Origin: Polytrichum commune
Taxonomy: Eukaryota; Streptophyta; Polytrichopsida; Polytrichales; Polytrichaceae
Assembly (NCBI GenBank): GCA_950295325.1
Contig: OX485803.1
Coordinates: forward strand, 48,563,554-48,623,553
DNA: 60,000 nucleotides
Reading direction: 5' to 3'
The notes beneath the pieces were generated by a model. That model did no database searches and was not told where the DNA came from. It was given only the letters and a program-made list of their open reading frames with translations. A program made the position numbers and the translations under genes. Positions 36,649 to 46,292 of this stretch are shown here, piece after piece. The first letter of the stretch is position 1. Each line of letters begins with the position of its first letter.

Positions 36649-37064
36649 CACTACTGGAATCCAGTAGATTTAATGTCATATTCGTTTGTCAACTTTGTGA
36701 CATTCTTAGTCTCCACTGAGAGAAAGTGTCATATTTGTGACATTATTGTGCTCAATAAGTTGACATTAACACAGTGAAAACGCATTAGTGGTTGCAGTCA
36801 TTAAGTTATGAATCAGTACACAAAAGTAACCTCAGAAGCTTCTCCGAGGTATCTCAGATCTGTGAGCCACACACCGATGTTTACTAGAGCCAAGAACCAG
36901 ATGAAAGCTGAAATAATTCCCAACAACCCGATGTGAAAGTATTGATGAGTGCGGACAAGCATGTCAGCTGCTGCAAGCGGGGCTGACATGAAGCAGCTGC
37001 TGGGCAGGAACCAAAGTACATAGGCATATATGATCAGGTCGGTCGTTGACAGCACATACAGTGC
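35581..37064 (-). pseudogene. Orphan exons of an unrecognised membrane-protein-like gene
   Basis: Three minus-strand stretches look like real exons with splice borders. At 37064-36831 (234 nt, phases 0/0) is a hydrophobic piece with at least two membrane segments, including F-I-W-F-L-A-L-V-N-I-G-V-W, with acceptor CAAAAG and donor GAG/GT. At 35875-35809 is a 67-nt piece reading N-S-I-T-W-K-E-V-I-F-S-R. At 35631-35581 is a terminal piece, F-A-D-Y-F-P-K-R-T-N-I-E-I-D-D-M then stop. The last two join in phase 0. The first ends in phase 0 while the second needs 2 nt from its upstream exon, so at least one exon is missing or unseen. No start codon exon was found. A miniature CACTA element sits between pieces one and two. 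I do not recognise the family. It is either a partial gene left by segmental duplication or an intact gene with exons I missed. Confidence 0.4.
36649..36790 (+). mobile_element. CACTA-type miniature transposon, copy 2 (142 bp)
   Basis: It begins CACTACTGGAATCC and ends in TTAGTG, so it reads CACTA inwards from both ends. GTT flanks both sides (36646-36648 and 36791-36793). A related copy in reverse orientation is at 22021-22152. Internal TTTAATGTC and GTTGACATTAA blocks can pair, giving a stem. It has no coding capacity. Confidence 0.75.
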
Positions 37065-37350
37065 CTTTTGAAATATAAACAACAATTCATAAAAAATAGA
37101 AATAAATGCAGATCAGGCCATGGAATCCGCAAGTGTTCACATTGGCAGATCATCATCACCATCAGAAGAAGAAGAAACTCCGAACTCGAAAGGATTTGGC
37201 ATTTTGGATGGAAATTGTACTAATGAACCCAAAAAGGGCCAAGTGGGTAGTAGAGCAGGTGGGATGTTCATAATGGCCGCCGTGTCTTCCATGTCATCAT
37301 TTGAGGTTGACTCAAGTCTCAACGCGTCTGACAAACATGAAAGTCTCTAC

Positions 37351-37372
37351 AAGTCAATCAAATCACAGCCTT
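37351..37372 (+). promoter_or_regulatory. Upstream motif shared by GRP-B1 and GRP-B2, B2 copy
   Basis: This matches 34089-34110 with a single A/G difference. It lies about 100 bases before the TATA box and about 180 bases before the GRP-B2 start. Confidence 0.45.
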
Positions 37373-37470
37373 CCATTTGCAGGTTGATCGGACGATGCAA
37401 TATTTCTCTGTACATGGCCCTGCCCAATGCCATAATGAATCAGTTGGCGGGGTTTACTGACACGTATAGG

Positions 37471-37478
37471 TATAAAAG
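37471..37478 (+). promoter_or_regulatory. TATA box of GRP-B2
   Basis: TATAAAAG, about 80 bases upstream of the start codon at 37555. Confidence 0.65.
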
Positions 37479-37554
37479 ATGCTCACCTCTTCCACATAGT
37501 ACTCATCACTTGTTTGGGTTCTTCAATTCAGCTCACTCCCAGCTCTCCTTCCCA

Positions 37555-38647
37555 ATGGCATCCCTCAAGTGCGCCGGCCATGGCAGGGTGCTCACAATTG
37601 CGATCGTTGCAGTGCTTGTAGTTTTTCAAGGTTTCATGGTGCCAGTCCTTGCAGGCAGACCTTTGGTGGAGAAGAAACTGACCGAGACTCCGGATCAGGT
37701 GGGTACTTTTTCTTTTTCTTTTCATTTCTTTTGTGCATATTATTCATTTCTGGAAGCTAGTATCAGTTGGGGTTGCAGCATTGCATTTGTATGCATAATG
37801 TTGTGCATATTCCAATCACCAATTCTCAATGTTCGATTGGGGCAATCAGTCTCATGCAATCTTGTAACTGTGTTAAAACTTAGAGATGATTGTGTGATAG
37901 TCAGCTGCAATTTTACAAGATTGGAACTGAGCTGATTACTATCTGGTAAACATGTATTGTCTTCTTGGATTGAATTCAGAACGCTTTACACTTAATACAA
38001 AATCTTCTCACCACAATTTTAAACTGGTTGTTTTGTCAACATTGTAGGCAAAGGCTGAAGTTGCAAGCTCGGAGAAATACGGAAGCGCAAAGGATTGGGG
38101 AGGTGGCGGTTACAATCCAGGTGGAGGTTACAACCCAGGTGGAGGATACAATCCAGGCGGAGGATACAACCCAGGTGGAGGATACAATCCAGGCGGAGGA
38201 TACAATCCAGGTGGTGGATACAACCCAGGGGGTGGATACAATCCTGGTGGCGGATACAACCCAGGTGGTGGATACAATCCTGGGTACGGTCGTGGACCGG
38301 GCCAAAGACCAGGAGGAGGAGGAGGTGGAGGAGGCGGCGGAGGTGGAGGTGGAGGTGGAGGAGGTGGTGGTGGAGGAGGAGGTGGTGGTGGTGGCGGAGG
38401 ATCTCATAGCGGTGGAGGCGGCGGCGGTGGTGGAGGCGGAGGATCTCACAGTGGTGGAGGTGGTGGAGGTGGTGGTGGAGGTGGTGGAGGTGGAGGAGGA
38501 GGTGGAGGAGGAGGTGGAGGCGGTGGCGGAGGAGGAGGTGGTGGCGGAGGTGGAGGTTCTCATGGAGGTGGCGGAGGAGGAGGTGGTGGCGGAGGTGGAG
38601 GTTCTCATGGAGGTGGAGGAGGAGGAGGTGGGGGGGGCAACAACTAA
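37555..38647 (+). CDS. Secreted glycine-rich protein with ten Y-N-P-G repeats (GRP-B2), two exons
   Basis: Probable cell-wall glycine-rich protein. Exons are 37555-37698 and 38048-38647 (744 nt, 247 aa), with GT/AG borders in phase 0. Exon 1 is a signal peptide (V-L-T-I-A-I-V-A-V-L-V-V-F core, cleavage near V-L-A-G) followed by R-P-L-V-E-K-K-L-T-E, nearly the same as in GRP-B1. Exon 2 opens A-K-A-E-V-A-S-S-E-K-Y, the family motif, then W-G-G-G and ten G-G-G-Y-N-P units made from an 18-bp tandem repeat (about 38108-38282). Next come G-Y-G-R-G-P-G-Q-R-P and a long poly-Gly domain interrupted four times by G-S-H-S-G or G-S-H-G, ending N-N-stop. The alternating AAT/AAC and CCA/CCC codons between neighbouring units suggest recent unit duplication. 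An in-frame open stretch upstream of 37555 is promoter, because the TATA box lies within it. Confidence 0.88.
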
Positions 38648-40689
38648 ACATTTGTTGGTGAGAAAATGCGTCCGTTTGTGTCATTACATTACTAAACTTT
38701 TAAATATGTGTGATTGAGTATATTGAATGAGAGATGATTCCCTACATTGTGATAACATATCTCTAGAAAGAGAGCATTTTTGCCTTGCTTAGTAATCACA
38801 TGAGATACTTGATGAAATCAAGTCATACATCATAAATAAATCTGATTTACAGAATTGGTTGTTATTGAGTCAAAGCCACCCTTCTAATCGTGCTTGCAAG
38901 ATCTCAAATGTCATGGTCGCGAGGGTCAGTCATGATTTCATCACATTCTGTCCATTCAACCTTATAATTAGCATGAAGCATGTTTCACTCCCGTTCGACT
39001 TCTTCGAATGCTCATGAATCTGACCTGCGCCATTGTTGATCTGCATTGCGATATGAGCAGACTGAACTGGTGAAGGACTCGCAATACTCAACATAACTAC
39101 TGGAGGCCAGCATCAAGACGCTGTAGCTGCATTCGTACATCTTGTGCAGGAAATGGCTGAGGCAGGATACGAGTGCGTGGCAAATGTCAGGCTATGGAAG
39201 ATTCTGCACGAAAGTCTTGATAAATGGAGTGATATGTAATTTGGTTGCGAGGAACTTCTGTTACGAATTCATCATCAATTCATCTGAAGTAGTTGGTTTA
39301 TTCACAAGTCCTGATTAACGGAATTTGTTAAAACCATGTCACATTTCTGAGGATTCAAGATTTGTTGGCATTGGATATTTTAGGATTAGCCAGAGAATAC
39401 ATAGTTCTACACAATTGAAGCAGTTGTAAGAGGTATTTTAGCACAATAAGTGTCAATGTGTTTTCATTAGCAAGCCATGGATTTCTTTAATCCACTAGCT
39501 GATGGCAGTCATGGCCAATTGTTCCAAAGCGTGTTGAAAATGCGAACAGATTTGTGTGCTAAAAGCTTGCTACAATTGTAGCGTTTGAATCAAGAAAAGT
39601 ATGCAATTCCAATGTCACAACCTTGCCTATTGTCTGTTCATTGTACTCTATCATACTCGAAGTGGAACATTTCATGTGAATAGAAAATTGTGATAGTCCA
39701 CAATTATAGACTTGTCCACTTTTACGTGTATCTACAATTGATATATATACACTACATACCGTCACTACAAATTGTTGTGTTTTCTTTAATGTTAGTTCTA
39801 TGATGCATTTATGTTTCCTTTATTCTTGGTTTCTATATATAGAATTTCACATTTTTTTTCATATCTACTATTCATTTTTAGAGGTCTAAATATATACTAG
39901 AGTGTCTCACATCATTCCTATGGTCTTATCATTGGTTGAACTTCTCTTCCACTAGACTATTTTATGGTCTACCAGAATAGCAAATTTAAATCAACATCCA
40001 CAAATTTCATAATTCATTTAGTGAAAGAGAACCAATGGTAAGTTCTTGCAATTTCATAGTGAGAGGATCAATGAAGTACCACAACACAACCCTCTAGGTC
40101 ACTTTTATGAAGATATGATAATGATCAACCAAAGGTTGGCATGAATAAAAAATTGCGCTTCACCCTTTGGACATAAGCTTACTAGACTCATGTAGACATG
40201 ATGTGGATTTACGGAGCTTTAAAATTCTCATGCTCAATTATGATTAGTAAGCTCCTATTGTCATTGACAAATATCTCAAGAAGAGTCTTTGAATGTCATA
40301 AATGATTACAATGCCACTTCTTGATTGGTAAATGTTTATAGAAATGCACACAATAACCAAATTACAAAAATGAATTGGAGCCATCATATTCAAGTTTACA
40401 TCATCTTTGCACATCATTGTCGTTGTGCCCTTGTGGTTGTTAATCTACATAGCTACATCATAAATAAGAGCTAATAGTCGATGACAAGATGACATTGCAT
40501 ACTTAGCTATACAAGTATATAGAAATTGCTAGAAACAACATGATCTTAACATCATTTATATCCAAGTTACATTGTCCTTTTGCTTCCATTCATATGCAAA
40601 GATCATTTACCGGTTCCTAATCATCATTTCTTAAGGCAATTAGTGTCCGTCCAAATTTACAAAAAAATTGAAGCACGGAGGACTATGGT
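38648..40689. other. Intergenic region after GRP-B2
   Basis: AT-rich, with no gene recognised. The part around 39940-40070 is a diverged copy of 47580-47700 downstream of GRP-B3. Confidence 0.45.
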
Positions 40690-41202
40690 GGTGGACACAC
40701 GGGGAGGTCACTCAGTAGGATTTTTGTGTACCACGTGCGGCGGAGGGGTATTTGTTTAGGGGCTATTTACCTCCAAGGCACGAATTAAAAGCTCCCTATA
40801 ATTACATAATATTCTAAAATGGCCTATTTTTTTATACCCTACCATTACTTATAATGCCCATGTCATTGAAATTTTTTGTAGTCTATATTCCTTTTAATTA
40901 AAAAACTGAATTTAAGAATGTATGCAATGCAAAAGTGATGGGAAAAGCATGGCAACAAAAAAAATATAAAAATTACGTACCATTGCAAAAACCAAGTACA
41001 AAAACTTAAAGTGAAAATACAAAAAGAAGACTTAGGATGGAACACAACATGATTGAGTGTGTGTTTACAAACACAACAAGATTGTGTGTGTGTTCACAAA
41101 CACAACACCCGCTCCATTAAAATCCTTTATTCAAAATCACTTTACATGCTAGTGAAGACCAAAACCATATAGTGTGAAACACTTTAAGCTTGGTCATGAA
41201 TC

Positions 41203-41979
41203 TTATATAGTTCGTTTTGTCACAAACTTGGACAGTTGCTCTGAATCATTCCTATCAAGAGTGTACACCTCATTTGTAGAATTGTAGCTCATGGTTACCG
41301 TAGATATAATGCAATCTACATCAATCCATTTGCTATCTGTGTGATCATACTTAAATTTGTTACGGCCTGGATATTTTCTATAATATTGCAACATTACTTC
41401 GATGTGGGGATTATTAGGATTTCTCCTCCCTGATTCCTTCGTTCGAGCAAGGAGGTCAACCGCTTGCCTAAGTACTCCAAATTGTTTCCCATTGCGCCGC
41501 CGCATAGCCTGCACCCTACCCACCCACCATGAACTGGAATCTACTCCGTTCAATATGTTAGTAGCATTTCCAGCTTTAACATCAGTCATTGAACGTCCCC
41601 TTTTTCGTTTGGCAGCGGATTTTACAGTTGACAATAGCATTGTTGTGCTCCGTTGGACAAAATGCACCCCACAATCAGATCCTATAGATAACAAACTTGA
41701 TCCACATGAAGATCTTGCTTGGAGACAATTATCATGGTTGTTGAAATGAATACTATGTTTAATTCTTGCTAATCTATCTTTGGATAGAAAAACATTACCA
41801 TTGAGTTGCGAGACAAACGTTGACTTGTAAATGGAATGCCCATCAACTTCTACGGTTGGCAAAAAATTTCCGGTTCTCTGTACTGAGGCTTCCAATTTCA
41901 TCCATTTTTGGGTGAATGATGAGTAATTTTTCATCCATCCCTCGTGAGGCATGCGTACAAAATTGATTCTACTAAACAT
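41203..41979 (-). CDS. Unknown protein of element D (258 aa)
   Basis: A single intact frame, entirely inside element D and reading away from its 42476 end. The protein is hydrophilic. An N-terminal part contains cysteines in C-L-Q-A-R-S-S-C-G-S-S and G-S-D-C-G-V-H-F, then a basic stretch (A-A-K-R-K-R-G-R). The C-terminal 125 residues start W-W-V-G-R-V-Q-A-M-R-R and run through F-K-Y-D-H-T-D-S-K-W-I-D-V-D, I-S-T-V-T-M-S-Y and Y-T-L-D. The second copy in element E (59375-59965) keeps this domain with few changes while its N-terminus diverges, which suggests the C-terminal domain matters. The W-W-V-G-R-V start followed by alternating hydrophobic strands suggests a BAH- or SH3-like beta-barrel; that is inference. 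It could be the tail of a lost transposase or a captured domain. I do not recognise the family. Confidence 0.55.
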   Translation of the reverse strand: MFSRINFVRMPHEGWMKNYSSFTQKWMKLEASVQRTGNFLPTVEVDGHSIYKSTFVSQLNGNVFLSKDRLARIKHSIHFNNHDNCLQARSSCGSSLLSIGSDCGVHFVQRSTTMLLSTVKSAAKRKRGRSMTDVKAGNATNILNGVDSSSWWVGRVQAMRRRNGKQFGVLRQAVDLLARTKESGRRNPNNPHIEVMLQYYRKYPGRNKFKYDHTDSKWIDVDCIISTVTMSYNSTNEVYTLDRNDSEQLSKFVTKRTI

Positions 41980-42071
41980 ACATCCTAAGATCCTTATTTT
42001 CAGCCCCTATATTATTTTTACTAAAAGGGAATGGCCCATATTTTATACCTATCTATTTTACTTGTAATGGG

Positions 42072-42342
42072 CTCGGGGGGTGCACTGTATATTATGTTTG
42101 AGAACCACGTGCGTTCATGACCCCTCCTAAAAACCCCCTATATACGAGAGGTTAAATGTCTAGATATCTTTGTATACAGATGTATTCCGTTTTAAATATA
42201 TGTTTAATGTAAGTATACGTGAATAATTTTCAGTTCTAAATGTGTCTATTGTATGTATACGTAATACGGCAAGGTCCAAATCAATACCCCTCCTGTGCAC
42301 TCACGTGGACTCGTACAAGTTTAGTAAAGTGCACCCCCCGAG
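42072..42342. mobile_element. Element C: 271-bp miniature element nested in D
   Basis: Both ends read CTCGGGGGGTGCACT inwards. A perfect 8-bp duplication GTAATGGG flanks it (42064-42071 and 42343-42350). Element E keeps the uninterrupted pre-insertion sequence (a single CCCATTA region at about 59146), which confirms C as a later arrival. It has no coding capacity. Termini and subterminal CACGTG motifs resemble those of A, B and D. Confidence 0.85.
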
Positions 42343-42883
42343 GTAATGGGCTTATGTACTTTTAATGGACCCTTCATTATTTGGAATTCTTTTATAATTT
42401 TTATGTCAAATGATTTTAATCCTCCCTATATTATGCCGCACGTCGTTTTTAAAATGTACTAAGTGACCTCCCCGTGGGTGGACATGATCCAAGCAATGAT
42501 GGCGGATATAGTTAAAGGGAGAGCTTTTTGATGATGTACTCAAAATAATTTGGTGAGATTCAATTGGAATGAATCAATCATTAAGGGAATAATCATTTGC
42601 TTAACAAAATGATTAGAGTGTTAAAAGAGTTTTGGGACCAATTAGTACGTACAATACACGCCTAAAGCAAATTTGGAAATATAAATTTATATATGCATCT
42701 TGTTGCGAATGACTCTGGATTGACACTCAGGGGACACTGGCTAAGTCCATGATTTCTCTAGAAGTGTCGGAAATTGACATGAGTTAATTTTGGACAACTA
42801 CAGTCGAAGCACCTATTCCCAATTAGGTTCCCATCGGGAACTTAAAGAGTGCCATAATCTTGATAAGGTTGGGGCTGAATTTT

Positions 42884-44341
42884 CCCAGGGGGTGGACTCT
42901 TCATTGGAAACCTACATGACGAGCGTGGGGTCATTATGAAATCAAACTCCCTATATACGAGAGGTTTGTAGAAGAAAAAAAATGTATTCATACTAACAAC
43001 ATGCTGGAAAATGGACTTATGTATTTATCCCAGGGGATGGATTCTTCATACCACGTACGAACTAATATGAGTGTAAGAAGGGGAATTATTTGAGGCATTA
43101 GGGTGCATACTAGTATACATAAGGGAGAGGCCTTGTTTTCTCTAGTGTGTACATTTGAAAAAGGCTATTTAGATCTTGAAAGTAAAGGTAGATGTACAAA
43201 AGCCCCCCCCCCCCCCCCCAAAAGTTTAAGAGGAAAACCTAACAATAGATGTGTTAGTTTCATCCAATTCATGACTTCATTTAATGTTGTCATATGGTAA
43301 CAAATCTCAATGACTACCTTGTCCACTTTTGTTAGGTTTTTTCATTTTGGGGTCTGGGTGTTTACGAACTGGAGGCTCTTGGAGTGCCCATAGGCTCCCT
43401 TGAGCTTCACTCTCCATATCATGGCTAAGTTATTATGCTTTTATCTTTGTTTGTTCGATGCAATCATTGAGTTACATGCTATGGATGAAAAAATGTTTCA
43501 ACAATTTTCTCATGGGAAAGTAATAGTGATTCATATGTCATAAAGGCGTATTTAATTCATGATCTATATCTTGTACATGTAGTGGAGCCATTTATCACAT
43601 TAAATTAAAAAGCTCAATATAAATACATGAGTTCATTTTCTAGTATACAATTAGTACGTATACACTTATTTTTCTCTATAAACTTCTCATATATAGGGGG
43701 TTTAATTGCATAGTGACCCACACACGTTATTTAAGTATCTAATAAATGTCCACCCCCCGGGGTATTTATATCAAGATGTTTACTTTAATGTGAAAAATGC
43801 CTCCACTAAGAATGCAAATTGTAAATCATGAATTAAATAGGCCCGTCCTTACATATAAATTCCACTTTCACATTCCAATGAGAATGTCATTGAACACTTT
43901 TTCATTCATAGTATGTAACTCAATAATTGCATCAAAGAGACAAAGACAAAAGCACAATATCTTGGCCTTAACATGTGAAGCAAAACCCAAGGGAACCCAT
44001 GAGCGTTTCAAGAGCCTCATAGATAAAATCAAAAACCCAAATGCAAACCCTAACAGGAATGAACAAGGAAGTCATGCATAACTATTACCATATGACAATA
44101 ATCGATGAAAAATGTATATTGGATGAAACTAGCACATCTATTGTCATGTTTTTCTTGAAACCTCAGGATCCCCTTTTGCACATCCACCTTTACTTCAAAA
44201 TACTTAATAGCAATTCAAATCTACACACTAGAGGAAAATAATATTACTCCCTTATACATACTATGTATGCTAATGTCTCAAATAATACCCCTTCTTACAC
44301 TCGTGTTTGTTTGTATGTGGTATGAAAGTCCACCCCCCGTG
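42884..44341. mobile_element. Element A: non-autonomous transposon, interrupted by element B
   Basis: The left end reads CCCAGGGGGTGGACT and the right end, in reverse complement, CACGGGGGGTGGACT. Flanks are TGAATTTT (42876-42883) and TGAATTTC (44342-44349), an 8-bp duplication with one difference. Without B and its duplicated octamer it is about 717 bp. Its right part has no convincing coding sequence; frames at 43797-44241 and 44041 are not recognised. Its sequence is alignable with element B in the opposite orientation, so A and B are the same family. Confidence 0.78.
43029..43761. mobile_element. Element B: 733-bp transposon nested in A in opposite orientation
   Basis: The left end reads CCCAGGGGATGGATT and the right end, in reverse complement, CCCGGGGGGTGGACA. 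A perfect 8-bp duplication GTATTTAT flanks it (43021-43028 and 43762-43769). Its left end matches the right end of A for about 100 bases, and its right end matches the left end of A, so it is an inverted copy of A's family. It contains a C homopolymer of about 16 near 43203. It has no coding capacity. Confidence 0.82.
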
Positions 44342-44349
44342 TGAATTTC

Positions 44350-46231
44350 AATCAAGTTGGGGTTGAATTTCGATCAGGCCGGAACTAATAGTGCCATGAC
44401 ACATGTCCTTGGTTTTGATGCTAAAGCAAGTAGGAATGAGGAGTTATTGGAGACTCTAGAGATTGGTAACATGTTTGGCCAACTTTTGGCTTCAAATACT
44501 CATAGAAATTCCAATTTAAGAAATAAAATTACCGAAATTTTTGCAATCCTCCTCATGTCTATCTTCCTACACTAGAAAATTTGCACTGCCTTACGCTTCT
44601 CCAAAACTAGCACAAAATCTCTTAGGTAATCGGTTATGGACATCTCTACTCTAGTTCTCAAAATCCATGAACCAAGTTATTTGAGACATAACCCATGATT
44701 GTCAAATAATACAATTGTATTGTTCCATCAGGTGCACCCTAGAAAGTTGCCCTCTCTGCTTCAGCTACCAATGACTTTGTATGCTTTAAAGACAATGTAA
44801 TAAACTTGTTTCCTTGTCAAAAAAATCATATATATTTATTTTAATTTTTAATTTTTTTTTCACATGGTGACTAATCAAATGCGTGGGACAAAATAACATG
44901 TACATTGGTTCCTTGGTGGCAAGACTGCAATCAATTAACAAACGATGAGTGTAATGGGAGTCGGATAAGTAGTTCAGACTTGTACTAACCATTTAGCACA
45001 GTCAGAACCTAAGTTATTAGCACTGCTATTTAGATGAGCTTCGATTTGGCAAGAGGATTGCTTCTCGACTTGGTGACTAGTACTCGTACTGTGATAAATT
45101 ATATCAATTGATCAATGTGGTTCCTGGTATGATTCGATTTGACATAGTGCACCGTGACTGTACAAAGGCGACAAACACATTAATTTTTTTTGCAGAGGCT
45201 GACAAGTGTGCTCTTGGAGGAAGAAAATTGAGGGGACACCTCTGTATATTGAAGCAATAACTTGCAGTGTGAAATATGTTGCACACCTGCCAGTCTTACA
45301 ATGACGTCATGTAGATTTTTCCACATTGAAACACCTTTCGGAACGTTTCATACTTTTCACAAAAATGAAAACAGCTCGTAAATATAGCTTGTAATTCTAG
45401 ATGTTATAGCTCATCAACGATTCTAGATAGTACTTCTATGAACTTTATTCTGGATATATTAGAGACAAATAGCAATACTTTTGATGTCACTGATCAGCAA
45501 TTGACTCTGTTAATGAATCATAACTTACATTACAAAAGATCCATTGAACCAGAGGTGGGACAAGTATTGAACTGTTTCAAAGACCCTTTTAATCTTGTAG
45601 TTTCCGATATAGAGGTGAACTCAATCCTATGTGTGGATCCACAAAAGTAATATTTCCCATCCTTTTTTGGAGACCATGAACAACTATTCTTGAACCGACT
45701 GGTGAAGTGTGCTCAAGACTTTCTTCAAATGTCACGTACAGCCGTTTGTTTCAAAATTCAATTTTATCCTTTTATGTTGGAGAGATGACTCACTCCCCCA
45801 TACACAACTAGAATCTCAGATCTTTTGGCAAATTTTAGGGCACCCATCAATTCCAAGAATCCCAATATTATACTAAAAAATGGTTGAATCTGCAGTTTGT
45901 GAGCATTTACGGGTGAACATGATGGCGGGCTTTCACGCGTTCCACGGCCTTGCAATCTACTGGAGCCAATAAATCATCGCTCGGGAGGACAAGAGTGGAC
46001 ACCCAAAAATCTTAGGCTGTCCTTAAATTTCATAATGGCCATTGCAGTCCAGACAAATGCTGTACTGGTGGAGACTCGAGACTGTCAATGACCTGTAAGG
46101 TATGCTGAGTACACATGCCAAGGAAGTCAGTAAAATTGCAGCTGTGGGTGTCAACACCTGCACTGGGTGCAATCCCTGCCCTCTGAGTCACGAAGTTGCA
46201 GATGAAATTTCTGACTTTGCACCATATCCCC
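44350..46231. other. Intergenic region before GRP-B3
   Basis: AT-rich, with only short frames. No conserved domain, RNA gene or further C-N-C-GGGG element ends were seen. Confidence 0.45.
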
Positions 46232-46240
46232 ACTATATAA
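46232..46240 (+). promoter_or_regulatory. TATA box of GRP-B3
   Basis: CTATATAAT, about 55-60 bases upstream of the start codon at 46293. The AAGTCAATCAAATC motif of GRP-B1 and B2 was not found upstream of this gene. Confidence 0.6.
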
Positions 46241-46292
46241 TGTGTGCTTGTCTTACTTCATCTTCATCGAATTCCCAACGTTCCAGTTTAAA

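Larger units (their letters stand above)
40698..42476 (-). mobile_element. Element D: DNA transposon with 8-bp target duplication, carrying one ORF
   Basis: The left end starts CACGGGGAGGTCACTCAGTA. The right end, in reverse complement, starts CACGGGGAGGTCACTTAGTA, so the terminal inverted repeats are 20 bp with one mismatch. A perfect 8-bp duplication GGTGGACA flanks it (40690-40697 and 42477-42484). The subterminal regions share a CGTGCGGC motif. It encodes the protein at 41979-41203 and contains element C as a later insertion (1779 bp in all, about 1500 bp without C and its duplication). E at 59008 is the same family, in the opposite orientation. Superfamily: an 8-bp duplication fits hAT or Zisupton/KDZ elements, but the termini do not match the usual hAT C/T-A-A/G-N-G pattern exactly. 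No transposase catalytic core was seen. Confidence 0.85.

Noticed and set aside
37120-37935. A single 271-codon plus-strand frame covering the GRP-B2 start
   Set aside because: It runs through the TATA box, the real start codon and intron 1. The family comparison with B1 and B3 supports the two-exon model starting at 37555.
38019-38684. Minus-strand Leu/His-rich and Ser/Thr-rich frames opposite GRP-B2
   Set aside because: Shadow frames of Gly codons in exon 2; no independent evidence of coding.
40698-42476. Assignment of element D to CACTA or to hAT outright
   Set aside because: The 8-bp duplication excludes CACTA (3 bp), and the third base of the terminus does not fit the usual hAT pattern. 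No transposase core is visible, so the superfamily is left open.
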